From Bacteroidota bacterium (GTDB lineage: Bacteria; Bacteroidota; Rhodothermia; Rhodothermales; JANQRZ01): a stretch of DNA of 64,000 nt. Below the pieces are notes generated by a model. The model was not told the origin of the DNA and ran no database searches. It saw only the letters and a list, made by a program, of their open reading frames with translations. Positions 8,401-19,414 of the stretch are shown here, one piece after another. How positions within the stretch are numbered: the first letter of the stretch is position 1; every line of letters starts with the position of its first letter. The DNA lies in the NCBI GenBank assembly GCA_038746285.1, contig JBCDKT010000007.1:30251-94250 (forward strand), in the 5' to 3' direction. Position numbers and translations under genes: made by a program.

Positions 8401-9594
8401 CTATCTATCCGATAGCGCGGCGATACCGGGGAGCTCGTCGCCCTCGATGAACTCCAGCATCGCGCCGCCGCCGGTCGAGACGTGGCTGACGGCGTCGGCG
8501 TAGCCGCCCTGCGTGACGGCCGCCACGGAGTCGCCGCCGCCGACGAGCGAGAGCGCGCCGTTGGCCTCGGTCGCCTCGACAATCGCCTCGGCCACGGCGT
8601 TTGTGCCGTCGGCGAAGTTCGACATCTCGAAGACGCCCATCGGGCCGTTCCAGAGGATCGTCTTCGCGCCCTTCAGAATGCTTCGGTACTGCGCCCGCGT
8701 GCTCGGCCCGATGTCGAGCGCCATCCCGTCGCGGATCTCGCCGGTCACGACGCGCCGCGGGGCGTCGTTGTCGAAGGCGCCCGCGACGACGTGGTCAGCG
8801 GGGAGGACGATCTGGTCGCGCGCGCCGTCGTACATCGCGAACGCCTCGTCGAGCCGGTCGTCTTCGACCTTCGAGTCGCCGACATCGTGGCCGAGGGCTT
8901 TGAGGAACGTGTAGCTCATCGCCCCGCCGATCAGCAGGCGGTCGACGCTGCCAAGCAGCGCCCGGATCACGCCGATCTTGTCCGACACCTTCGCCCCGCC
9001 GAGGACGGCGACGAACGGCCGCTCGGGGTCGCCGAGCGCCGCGCCGAGCGCCTCGACCTCGCGCTGGAGCAGGGTGCCCATCGCCGACTGCCCGACGTGC
9101 TCCGTCACCCCGACCGTCGAGGCGTGCGCCCGGTGCGCTGCGCCAAAGGCGTCGTTGACATAGACCTCGCCGAGCGCGGCGAGCTGCTTCGCAAAGTCGG
9201 CGTCGTTGGCGGTCTCGCCCGCATGAAAGCGCGTGTTTTCGAGGAGCACCACCGACCCTCGCGACGCCTCCGCGATCACCCGCTCTGCCTCGTCGCCGAC
9301 GGTCGATTCGGAGAACGCCACCGGCACGTCGATCAGGCCTGCGAGGTGGTCCGCGACGGGCCGGAGCGAGTAGGCCGGATCGGGCGCGCCCTTCGGCCGG
9401 CCGAGGTGGCTCATCAGGATCGCCGTGCCGCCGTCGCCGGTGATGGTGCGGATCGTCGGGAGCGCGGCGCGGATGCGCGTGTCGTCGGTGATCGTGACGG
9501 CGTCGCCGTCTCCATCGAGCGGGACGTTGAAGTCCACGCGGACGAGCACGCGCCGGCCCGCGAAGTCGAGGGCGTCGAGGGTGAGCTTTGCCAT
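8401..9594 (-). CDS. pgk: Phosphoglycerate kinase
   Basis: 397 residues from ATG 9594 (MAKLTLDALDFAGRRVLVRVDFNVPL, the PGK N-terminal signature). Other family landmarks are TAILMSHLGRPKG, VVLLENTRFHAGE, RPFVAVLGGAKVSDK, NGPMGVFEM and the C-terminal LVGGGDSVAA. It catalyses 1,3-bisphosphoglycerate + ADP to 3-phosphoglycerate + ATP in the cytosol. It lies downstream of gap on the same strand, separated by a 77-bp spacer that is a GATTGG-word hairpin; gap-pgk co-transcription is likely. Confidence 0.97.
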   Translation of the reverse strand: MAKLTLDALDFAGRRVLVRVDFNVPLDGDGDAVTITDDTRIRAALPTIRTITGDGGTAILMSHLGRPKGAPDPAYSLRPVADHLAGLIDVPVAFSESTVGDEAERVIAEASRGSVVLLENTRFHAGETANDADFAKQLAALGEVYVNDAFGAAHRAHASTVGVTEHVGQSAMGTLLQREVEALGAALGDPERPFVAVLGGAKVSDKIGVIRALLGSVDRLLIGGAMSYTFLKALGHDVGDSKVEDDRLDEAFAMYDGARDQIVLPADHVVAGAFDNDAPRRVVTGEIRDGMALDIGPSTRAQYRSILKGAKTILWNGPMGVFEMSNFADGTNAVAEAIVEATEANGALSLVGGGDSVAAVTQGGYADAVSHVSTGGGAMLEFIEGDELPGIAALSDR

Positions 9595-9668
9595 TGGGTG
9601 ATTGGCTGATTGACTGATTGGGCGATTGACAGTCAATCAGCGAATCACCCAATCACCCAATCGGTGAA
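9595..9668. repeat. GATTGG/CCAATC word hairpin between gap and pgk
   Basis: The left half is built from GATTGG, GATTGA and GATTGGGC words and the right half from their complements (AATCAGC, AATCACCC). GATTGAC at 9624-9630 faces GTCAATC at 9632-9638, so the whole spacer can fold into a long imperfect hairpin in the transcript. Confidence 0.7.
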
Positions 9669-9671
9669 TGA

Positions 9672-10829
<1,158 letters not shown>

Positions 10830-10830
10830 C

Positions 10831-10838
10831 TATCTTTG
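10831..10838 (+). promoter_or_regulatory. Bacteroidota-type -7 box (TATCTTTG)
   Basis: Exact match to the TAnnTTTG -7 consensus of Bacteroidota primary sigma factors, 77 bp before the ATG at 10915. No good -33 TTTG was found at the usual spacing, so this is a candidate only. Confidence 0.45.
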
Positions 10839-10914
10839 CGACCTCGCTTCCGCCTGAAGCCTCGCTCACGTTTCCGCAACCTCGCGGCCCGGCCGCTCCC
10901 AGCCTGTGCTCCCT

Positions 10915-11622
10915 ATGTCCTCGATGCTCAAACCCCCGAAGCCTGTCAGCCGCCGCCAGGAGCTTCGCGAAGACAAGGTCATTACCGCCTACGCGCGGAC
11001 GATGACGATGGCTGAGGACAATAAGGGGCTGCTCATCGCTGCTGCCGCAGGCATCGTCGTCATCTTCCTCGGCGTGCTCGGCTTCACGCTCTACCAGGGC
11101 GGCCAGAGCGACCGCGCCGACGACGTCCTCGGGGCCATCCTGCCGGCCTACGAGAGCGGCTCTTTCCAGGAAGCGCTCGACGGCACGCCGGAGGCGCTGG
11201 GCCTGCTCGACATCGCCGATGACTACGCCTCGACCGAGGCCGGCAACCTCGCCCGGTTCTACGCCGCCGGCGCGCTCTTCGAGCTCGGCCGCTACGACGA
11301 GGCCGCCGCGATGTACGCCGACTACAACGGGGCCGACCTCCTCGGGGCGAGCGCCCTCGCCGGCCAGGCCGCCATCGCCGAGATCAACGGCGACCACGGC
11401 GGGGCGGGCAACCTCTACCGCCGCGCGGCTCGGGCCTACGAGAGCGCAGCGACCGCCCCGGCGTACTACCTCGACGCGGCGCGCAACTTCGAGGCGGCCG
11501 GCGACTACGGCGCGGCGCGCGCGGCCTACGAGGCCATCGCCGAGGACTACGACAACGCCCCCGAGGCGGCCGACCTCGCGGTCTACACCGCCCGCCTCGA
11601 CGCGCTGGAGAACGGCGAGTGA
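10915..11622 (+). CDS. TPR-like membrane-anchored protein
   Basis: 235 residues from ATG 10915 (MSSMLKPPKPVSRRQELRED). A short cytoplasmic N-terminus is followed by one transmembrane helix (GLLIAAAAGIVVIFLGVLGFTLY, about residues 38-60) and a periplasmic helical part with TPR-like units (ARFYAAGALFELGRYDEAAAMY, AARNFEAAGDYGAARAAYEAI). The layout resembles YfgM-type proteins, which link chaperones to the Sec translocon in E. coli; that is a weak analogy. It is followed 75 bp later by the NtrC-type regulator. Confidence 0.8.
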   Translation: MSSMLKPPKPVSRRQELREDKVITAYARTMTMAEDNKGLLIAAAAGIVVIFLGVLGFTLYQGGQSDRADDVLGAILPAYESGSFQEALDGTPEALGLLDIADDYASTEAGNLARFYAAGALFELGRYDEAAAMYADYNGADLLGASALAGQAAIAEINGDHGGAGNLYRRAARAYESAATAPAYYLDAARNFEAAGDYGAARAAYEAIAEDYDNAPEAADLAVYTARLDALENGE

Positions 11623-11696
11623 CGAAGGGCGCGTGCCGAATGGTTATCATTCACCACCCAACAGGACCTCGGCACTCGTAACGCGCCCCTCCCGCC

Positions 11697-13076
<1,380 letters not shown>

Positions 13077-13081
13077 GCGTG

Positions 13082-13168
13082 GAAGAGCGGAAGCAGGGAA
13101 GAGGGGAAGAAGGGCACCCCGATGAGGTGGTGGTCTCTCGCCCTCTCGCCCTCTCGCCCTCTCGCCCC
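13082..13168. repeat. Two stuttered spacer repeats in tandem
   Basis: 13082-13102 carries a purine word (GAAGAGCGGAAGCAGGGAA plus GA) found again, identical over 21 bp, at 31712-31732. 13134-13168 has four copies of the 8-mer CCTCTCGC; its reverse complement GCGAGAGG makes up the array at 63821-63881. Confidence 0.85.
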
Positions 13169-13831
13169 CTCTTGGAGGCCGCCGGCCTCGGCAAGAGCTA
13201 TCCGACAGCAGCCGGGACGCTCGACGTGCTGCGCGACGTGTCGGTCCGCGTGGAGGCGGGCGAGGTCGTCGCCGTCGTCGGCGAGAGCGGGACGGGGAAG
13301 AGCACGCTGCTACATCTCCTCGGCGCGCTCGACCGGCCCACGACGGGCACCGTGCGCTACGACGGCGCCGACATCTTCGCCCAGGACGACGAGGCCCTCG
13401 CCGACTTCCGCAACCGCTCAGTCGGGTTCGTCTTCCAGTTCCACCACCTGCTGCCAGAGTTCTCGGCGCTCGAAAACGTGGCGATGCCGTCGCTCATCCA
13501 GGGGCGCTCTGTCGCGCAAGCGGAGCCTCGTGCGACGGAACTGTTGGCCATGCTCGGTCTCGCAGCCCGCGCCGACCACAGGCCCGCCCAACTCTCCGGC
13601 GGCGAGCAGCAGCGCGTCGCTGTCGCCCGCGCGCTCATGAACAAGCCGAAGCTCGTCCTCGCCGACGAGCCGACGGGCAACCTCGACACCCACACCGCCG
13701 AGCTGCTCCACGACGAGATCGTTCGCCTCGCCCGCGAGCGCACGCAGGCGTTCGTGATCGTCACCCACAACCCCGCCCTCGCCGACCGCGCCGACCGCGT
13801 GCTGAACCTCCGCGAAGGCCGGTTGGGCTGA
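13127..13831 (+). CDS. LolD-like ABC transporter ATP-binding protein
   Basis: 234 residues if started at GTG 13127; no ATG exists in frame. Walker A is GESGTGKST, the Q-loop region is [20 protein letters not shown], the signature is [15 protein letters not shown] and Walker B is [12 protein letters not shown], all typical of LolD/MacB-type ATPases that power lipoprotein release or periplasmic extraction. The first 15 codons read through the CCTCTCGC array ([12 protein letters not shown]), so a TTG at 13172, giving [11 protein letters not shown] at the start of the conserved domain, is an equally good start. The permease partner is not adjacent. Confidence 0.85.
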   Translation: MVVSRPLALSPSRPLLEAAGLGKSYPTAAGTLDVLRDVSVRVEAGEVVAVVGESGTGKSTLLHLLGALDRPTTGTVRYDGADIFAQDDEALADFRNRSVGFVFQFHHLLPEFSALENVAMPSLIQGRSVAQAEPRATELLAMLGLAARADHRPAQLSGGEQQRVAVARALMNKPKLVLADEPTGNLDTHTAELLHDEIVRLARERTQAFVIVTHNPALADRADRVLNLREGRLG

Positions 13832-13885
13832 CCTTCGATTTTCCCCACCTCCTCTCAGCGGAGGGCTCCGAAGACGACGCTCGCC

Positions 13886-14758
13886 ATGAATCTTGATTTG
13901 CCGTCAGTCCCGCCAAGCGCAGAGCGCGTCTCGTGCCCTCTGTGCTCTGCCGACGAGCCTGTACTCTGGGCTCAGGACAATGGGTACACAGCCCAGCGCT
14001 GCGGTGCATGCCGGTTCGTCTACGTCAGCCCGAGACCCTCCCTTGCTACCATCGATGAAGCCTCGCAGACGGGCCTCCACCAAACCGAGCGGGGCGTCTA
14101 CGACGCGGTCAGCGTCAGCGGCTTTAGCCGCAGGAAGGTGAGGATGTTCGAGGAGCGTCTAGGCACACTCTTTCCAGATGGTCGGCTCACGCAGCGCCCG
14201 GTGCGCTGGCTCGACGTCGGTTGCGGGTTCGGGGAATTGGTAGCGGCAGTGGAGGCGGTGTCTCACCCCGGGTCGGAGGTCACCGGTATAGACCCGTGCC
14301 GGCCCAAAGTCGATGTAGGTAGACGCAAGGGGCTCAGCGTTTCGGACGACCAGTTGGAGGATGTCGGCGAGGGCTATGACGTGATATCGCTCGTCAACGT
14401 CTTCTCCCATCTGCCGGACCCCATCGCTTTTCTCGGAAGGCTGAGGGACATGCTGGCCCCGAGCGGCGAACTGGTACTCGTCACCGGCAACGGGGCCGAT
14501 GTCGAGTACGCAGACTACCCGGACCCTCTCTTGCTACCGGACCACCTGGTCTTTGCCGGAGAGCAGCACCTGGTCACTGCCATGCGCCGCCTGGAGATGT
14601 CAGTGCTGAAGATCGAGCGCTACGATCATTTCTACCGCGACCCTCTGCCCCTGTTTGCTGCGAAGTACGCGGCAAAGAGGGTGCTCGGGAGACCCGTCGC
14701 CTCCTGGAGCAGCAGGAGCGCGTTCCGGTCCGTGTTTATGAGAGCCAGGGTCGACTGA
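13886..14758 (+). CDS. Class I SAM-dependent methyltransferase with N-terminal zinc ribbon
   Basis: 290 residues. An N-terminal CPLCSADEP...CGACRFVYVSPRP pair of CxxC knuckles binds zinc, and LDVGCGFGELVAAVEAV followed by VTGIDPCRP is the SAM-binding motif I of Methyltransf_23-type enzymes; VISLVNVFSHLPDPIAFL is motif IV. Such proteins occur in capsule, LPS or secondary-metabolite clusters, but this one stands alone. Its codon use is visibly less GC-biased than its neighbours, suggesting horizontal acquisition. Substrate unknown. Confidence 0.8.
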   Translation: MNLDLPSVPPSAERVSCPLCSADEPVLWAQDNGYTAQRCGACRFVYVSPRPSLATIDEASQTGLHQTERGVYDAVSVSGFSRRKVRMFEERLGTLFPDGRLTQRPVRWLDVGCGFGELVAAVEAVSHPGSEVTGIDPCRPKVDVGRRKGLSVSDDQLEDVGEGYDVISLVNVFSHLPDPIAFLGRLRDMLAPSGELVLVTGNGADVEYADYPDPLLLPDHLVFAGEQHLVTAMRRLEMSVLKIERYDHFYRDPLPLFAAKYAAKRVLGRPVASWSSRSAFRSVFMRARVD

Positions 14759-14997
14759 GGATTTTATCCTCCAGGTGGAAGGGGAGGCAGGCACGGGACG
14801 AGGCCTGACGGAATGGCAGTTTGCTGCAGGCCGGAGCCGTGCAGGCGTCCTGCCGGATAGACGCCGGGCGCTAAAAAAGCCGCGCAGAGGGGTAGGGGCA
14901 GGATCGGTACAAAGTCTGCTGAGTGCCTGAGCGGGGAAGAACCCATGGGGGAATCACCCGTTTGTCTACCTGAAGCCTCTGCCCAGCCCAGATCCTG

Positions 14998-16032
14998 ATG
15001 CCCGAAACGCTCGACCTAATCACGCCCGACGTGCTCCCGCCCGACGCGCTGGCCGACTTGCTGGCGTCGGCCGGATACGTCCGCGAGCCCATCGACCCGA
15101 CGCTCGACCTCTTCGAGGAGATCGAGCGCATGAAGGCCGAGAAGAACGCCGTGCTTCTGGGGCACTACTACCAGGAGCCGGAGATACAGGACATCGCCGA
15201 CTTCATCGGCGACTCGCTCGGCCTCGCCCGCGAGGCGGCCCGGACCGACGCCGACATCATCGTCTTCGCCGGGGTGCACTTCATGGCCGAGACGGCGAAG
15301 ATCCTGAACCCCAAGAAGAAGGTCATTCTGCCAGACCTCAACGCGGGCTGCTCGCTCGCCGACAGCTGCCCGCCCGACGAGTTCGCCGCGTTCCGGGCCG
15401 AGCACCCGGACCACATCGTCATCTCGTACATCAACTGCACCGCGGCGATCAAGGCGCAGACCGATATCATCTGCACCTCGTCGAACGCCGAGCACCTCGT
15501 CCGGCAGATCCCGAAAGACCAGCCGATCATCTTCGCGCCGGACCGCAACCTCGGGCGCTGGCTCAGCAAGGAGATCGGGCGCGACATGGTGCTGTGGGAC
15601 GGGAGCTGCATCGTCCACGAGGTGTTCTCCGAGCAGGAGATCGTCCGCCTCAAGGCGCGCCACCCCGGCGCTCCGGTCCTCGCCCATCCCGAGTGCGAGG
15701 AGGCTGTCCTCCAGCACGCCGACCACGTCGGCTCGACCTCCTCCATCCTCCGCTTTGCGACCGAGAGCGACGCCGAGAAATTTATCGTGGCGACGGAGTC
15801 GGGCATCCTGCACCAGATGCAGAAGGACAACCCCGACAAGACGTTCATCGCAGCCCCGCCCTCGAACGGCTGCGCGTGCAACGACTGCCCGCACATGAAG
15901 CTCAACACGCTCGAGAAGCTCTACCTCTGCCTTAAGCATGAGGCCCCGGAAGTCACGATGGACGAGGAGACCCGGCTCCGCGCGCTCCGGCCCATCGAGC
16001 GGATGCTGGCCATGAGCGAGGGGGTGAGCTAG
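14998..16032 (+). CDS. nadA: Quinolinate synthase A
   Basis: 344 residues. [25 protein letters not shown] is the NadA N-terminal signature. The three [4Fe-4S] cysteines lie in [27 protein letters not shown] and [20 protein letters not shown]. It condenses iminoaspartate with dihydroxyacetone phosphate to quinolinate for NAD synthesis. nadB and nadC are not in the window. In the 239-bp spacer upstream a GGCGTC/GACGCC hairpin (14844-14865) may end the methyltransferase transcript. Confidence 0.96.
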   Translation: MPETLDLITPDVLPPDALADLLASAGYVREPIDPTLDLFEEIERMKAEKNAVLLGHYYQEPEIQDIADFIGDSLGLAREAARTDADIIVFAGVHFMAETAKILNPKKKVILPDLNAGCSLADSCPPDEFAAFRAEHPDHIVISYINCTAAIKAQTDIICTSSNAEHLVRQIPKDQPIIFAPDRNLGRWLSKEIGRDMVLWDGSCIVHEVFSEQEIVRLKARHPGAPVLAHPECEEAVLQHADHVGSTSSILRFATESDAEKFIVATESGILHQMQKDNPDKTFIAAPPSNGCACNDCPHMKLNTLEKLYLCLKHEAPEVTMDEETRLRALRPIERMLAMSEGVS

Positions 16033-16044
16033 AGGCACCGACCT

Positions 16045-16629
16045 ATGAGTCCTGGCCATCAGAGAGAAATTGAGCGGCGTCTCGTGGAAGCCGCACTCGA
16101 TTCTTTTGCTTTCGTGTCCAGCGAGTACGGCCTCAGTAGGTCAGCATCGGATGGCTCAGCAGTCGTCTTCGAATCAGACGCGGTGCGACTGACTGTCACT
16201 CATCACAGAGGGGAGATCGACGCCCGGTTCCACCGACTCGATCAGGCCTATCCGGGAGGCCGCGGCCTTTCACTGAGTGATATCATACGCACCCTAGACC
16301 CCGCCAGCGCTCCACCAGGGCTGATGGCTCGAAATGACAATGTGGAGCGGGTCGTCGATATGCTGGCCGAGCGGGTTCGCCGTTGTGCAGTCTCACTCTT
16401 GAAGGGTGATGAGCATGCTTTCGAGCGGCTCCTGGAGGGCCAGCAGAATGCCGCCGCTCGGCACACGAGAGATATCCAGTTGCAGAGTGCGCGGTCACAT
16501 GCTGGGGCAGCATGGGAAGCGAGAGATTACCGCGCAGTTGTCGATGCATTCGAGCCGATGAGAGCGGACCTGAGTCCCGCAGAGTATCGAAAACTCGCCT
16601 TTGCGAAGAAGCAACTCGGCCCCGAATGA
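16045..16629 (+). CDS. Hypothetical protein
   Basis: 194 residues, soluble, no signal peptide. The N-terminal half (FAFVSSEYGLSRSASDGSAVVFESDAVRLTVTHHRGEID) reads like small immunity- or YfbM-like folds in which a protein senses an adjacent partner, but I cannot place it in a family. The C-terminus is helical (TRDIQLQSARSHAGAAWEARDYRAVVDAFEPM). It starts 12 bp after nadA. Its GC content is clearly lower than that of nadA and of the next gene, which points to recent insertion. Confidence 0.6.
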   Translation: MSPGHQREIERRLVEAALDSFAFVSSEYGLSRSASDGSAVVFESDAVRLTVTHHRGEIDARFHRLDQAYPGGRGLSLSDIIRTLDPASAPPGLMARNDNVERVVDMLAERVRRCAVSLLKGDEHAFERLLEGQQNAAARHTRDIQLQSARSHAGAAWEARDYRAVVDAFEPMRADLSPAEYRKLAFAKKQLGPE

Positions 16630-16682
16630 GCAACCTTTTGCGGAGGAAACGGTAGGCTCGGCAGACTCCAACCGACGCTGCC

Positions 16683-19034
16683 ATGCCTTCCTCCGCCGCC
16701 TCTTCTGATACGCCCGTCGCCGATCTCTCGCGGGGTGCCGCTTCCGTCCTCCCGTTCCTCTACGTCGCGTGGGCGGACGGCCTACTCGTGCCGTCGGAAA
16801 TGGAGGCGCTTCGCGCGCGCGTCCGCGCCCAGGACTGGCTCTCCGACGCCGACCGAGACCAGCTCTGCGGCTGGCTCGACCCGCAGCAGCCGCCGGACGC
16901 GACGACCTACTTCGGCTGGGTCCGCGCCATCCGCCGCGCCGCCCGCCACATCCCCGACGCCGACGAGAAGTCGCTCGCCGAGCTAGGCGTCGAGCTTGCC
17001 ACGCTCGCCGGGGAGGAGGGAGGCGTCACGTTCTCGACGCCGGAGGCGCACCGGGCGCTCGAAGAGATGGAAGCCGCACTCGGGATCGTCGGGCACGAGG
17101 TGGTGCGCGACCTCGTCGAGCGGACCCTGCCGCCGTCGGGTGACGGAGTGGCGAGCGCGGAGCCAGTCGTCGCCGTGCCGCCGTCGTTCGACATCGACGG
17201 GATGAGCCGGCTCATCGACGGGCCGCGCACCGACCTGCGCCGCCGCGTCCTCCGGCTGCTCCGCGACGACGCGTTCCGCCGCCCCGATCCCGACATCGGC
17301 GACCCGGCCTACCGCGAGATCGTGCTCGGCTGGACGAAACACCTCGCCGAGCAAGGCATCGGCGCGCTCGCCTTTCCCGACTACGCTGGTGGTGAGGGGG
17401 ACATCGGCGCTTTCATCGCTGCTTTGGAGACGATCTCGTTTCACGACCTCGACCTCGCTATCAAGTTCGGGGTGCAGTTCGGGCTCTTCGGCGGGAGTAT
17501 CAACCAACTCGGCAGCGAGGCGCAGAAGAAAAAGTACCTGGCCGACGTCGGTACGCTCGACCTTCCGGGCTGCTTTGCCATGACCGAGCGCCGCCACGGC
17601 TCGAACGTCCGCGACCTCCAGACGACCGCCACGCTCGACCGCGACGCCGACGAGTGGGTGATCGAGACGCCTGCCGAGCACGACCACAAGGCGTGGATCG
17701 GCAACGCCGCCCAGCACGGGCGGATGGCGACGGTCTTCGCCCAGCTCGTGATCGACGGCGAGGGCTTCGGCGTCCACGCCTTCCTCGTCCCGATCCGGGG
17801 CGACGACGGCGAGCCGATGCCCGGCATCCGCATCGCCGACTCGGGCCACAAGATGGGCCTCAACGGAGTCGACAACGGGCGGCTGTGGTTCTCGGGCGTG
17901 CGGATTCCGCGCGAGAACCTCCTCAGTCGGTTCGCTCGGGTAAGCGAGGACGGTACCTACCTCAGCCCGATCCCGAGCGCGTCGAAGCGGTTTTTCGTGA
18001 TGCTCGGTACGCTCGTCGGCGGGCGGATCGCGGTCGCCTCCGGGGCCAATTCGGCGGCGAAGTGCGGGCTCGAGATTGCCGTCCGCTACGGCGACCGCCG
18101 CAAGCAGTTTGGCCCGGCTGGCGGGGACGAGGTCTCGATCCTCGACTACCTCAGCCACCAGCGCCGCCTGCTCCCACTCGTCGCGACGAGCTACGGGCTG
18201 ACGTTCGCGCTCCACGACCTCGCCGAGCGCTTCGCCGCGATGCCGCCGGGCGCGGACACGCGCGAGGCCGAGGCCGAGGCGGCGGCGCTCAAGGCGATGG
18301 CCTCGTGGCACGGCACGCGCTCGCTCCAGGAGGCCCGCGAGGCCTGCGGCGGCGAGGGCTTCCGCTGGACCTCCCGCATCGCCTCCCGCAAGGCCGACTC
18401 CGACATCTTCACGACCTTCGAGGGCGACAACACGGTCCTCCAGCTTCAGGTGGCGAAGGGACTCCTTGCGGGCTACCGCCAGGAGTTCGAGGACCTCAAC
18501 GCGTGGGGCCTGCTCCGCTACGTGCGCGACCTTGCCGAGACCCGCTTCGGCGAGATCAACCCGCTCGCCCGCCGCGACACCGACAAGCTCCACGACGCAG
18601 GCTGGCACGCTGCCCTCTTCGAGCGCCGCGAGCGGCAGCTTCTCGTCACCGCCGCCCGCCGCCTGAAGCGCCGGCTGGACCAGGGCATGGACTCGTTCGA
18701 CGCCTTCGTCGAGGTGCAGGATCACCTCCTCACGCTCGCTTCGGCCCATGCCGAGCGGCTCGTCCACGACCGCTTCCGCGCGGCCGTCGACGCAACCGAG
18801 GACGAGCACCTGCGCTCCGTCCTGGACCTCGTCTGCACGCTCTACGCGCTCTGGCACATCGAGCAGGACCGAGGCTGGTTCCTGGAGCAAGGTGTGTTCG
18901 AGGGCACAGTCGCCAAAGCGATCCGTACCGAGGTCAACGCGCTTCTGCACCGGCTGCGTCCGCTCGCCGTCGATCTCGTCGCGGCGTGGGGCATCCCGGA
19001 AGAGGTACTCGCCTCGGACCTCGTCAGGGGCTAG
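16683..19034 (+). CDS. Acyl-CoA oxidase-type flavoprotein with N-terminal TerB-like domain
   Basis: 783 residues. Residues about 15-125 (VLPFLYVAWADGLLVPSEMEALR...) look like a TerB/tellurite-resistance helical domain, unusual for this family. From about 165 on it is an acyl-CoA oxidase: FAMTERRHGSNVRDLQTTA is the FAD/substrate loop, HKMGLNGVDNGRLWF the middle beta domain, and FTTFEGDNTVLQLQVAKGLL holds the catalytic Glu (about 580). It would oxidise acyl-CoA to trans-2-enoyl-CoA, passing electrons to O2 (oxidase) or ETF (dehydrogenase). No other beta-oxidation genes adjoin it. Confidence 0.85.
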   Translation: MPSSAASSDTPVADLSRGAASVLPFLYVAWADGLLVPSEMEALRARVRAQDWLSDADRDQLCGWLDPQQPPDATTYFGWVRAIRRAARHIPDADEKSLAELGVELATLAGEEGGVTFSTPEAHRALEEMEAALGIVGHEVVRDLVERTLPPSGDGVASAEPVVAVPPSFDIDGMSRLIDGPRTDLRRRVLRLLRDDAFRRPDPDIGDPAYREIVLGWTKHLAEQGIGALAFPDYAGGEGDIGAFIAALETISFHDLDLAIKFGVQFGLFGGSINQLGSEAQKKKYLADVGTLDLPGCFAMTERRHGSNVRDLQTTATLDRDADEWVIETPAEHDHKAWIGNAAQHGRMATVFAQLVIDGEGFGVHAFLVPIRGDDGEPMPGIRIADSGHKMGLNGVDNGRLWFSGVRIPRENLLSRFARVSEDGTYLSPIPSASKRFFVMLGTLVGGRIAVASGANSAAKCGLEIAVRYGDRRKQFGPAGGDEVSILDYLSHQRRLLPLVATSYGLTFALHDLAERFAAMPPGADTREAEAEAAALKAMASWHGTRSLQEAREACGGEGFRWTSRIASRKADSDIFTTFEGDNTVLQLQVAKGLLAGYRQEFEDLNAWGLLRYVRDLAETRFGEINPLARRDTDKLHDAGWHAALFERRERQLLVTAARRLKRRLDQGMDSFDAFVEVQDHLLTLASAHAERLVHDRFRAAVDATEDEHLRSVLDLVCTLYALWHIEQDRGWFLEQGVFEGTVAKAIRTEVNALLHRLRPLAVDLVAAWGIPEEVLASDLVRG

Positions 19035-19062
19035 CGCGCCGCTCTGAAGTCGCTGGCTGCGC

Positions 19063-19281
19063 CTACTTGTACCGGTAGACGATCCGGCCCTTCGTCAGGT
19101 CGTAGGGCGACATCTCAACGTCGACCCGGTCGCCGGGGAGGATGCGGATAAAGAACTTGCGCATCTTGCCGGAGAGGAGGCCGAGAATTTCGTGCCCGTT
19201 GTCGAGCTCGACGCGGAACTGGGCGTTGGGCAGGGCTTCGGTGACGACGCCCTCTTGCTTGATCGGTGGCTGCTTCGCCAT
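19063..19281 (-). CDS. infA: Translation initiation factor IF-1
   Basis: 72 residues, the family's usual length, a single S1/OB domain ([39 protein letters not shown] then [13 protein letters not shown]). It binds the 30S A site during initiation. In many bacteria infA sits in the spc ribosomal operon; here it is a stand-alone gene behind purF, from which a terminator separates it. Confidence 0.95.
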   Translation of the reverse strand: MAKQPPIKQEGVVTEALPNAQFRVELDNGHEILGLLSGKMRKFFIRILPGDRVDVEMSPYDLTKGRIVYRYK

Positions 19282-19367
19282 AAGGTGTAGCGGGGTGCAT
19301 TGGTGAACAGACGGGGAACTGACGCAGGCCGCTAGAGGGCGGCTCCGCCAGGGTCTAACCTACGCAC

Positions 19368-19400
19368 AAAAGCGCCCGTGGGTCCAGAGAGACCCGCACG
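19368..19400 (-). terminator. Likely terminator after purF
   Basis: On the minus strand CGTGCGGGTC pairs with GACCCACG (one bulged base) around TCTCTG. TTTT follows nine bases later. It lies 15 nt past the purF stop. Confidence 0.5.
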
Positions 19401-19414
19401 CAGCGACGTGCCGC

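Noticed and set aside
13122..13640. ATG-started ORF ([14 protein letters not shown]) as the LolD-like gene
   Set aside because: It is in a different frame and lacks all ATPase motifs; only the GTG/TTG frame encodes them.
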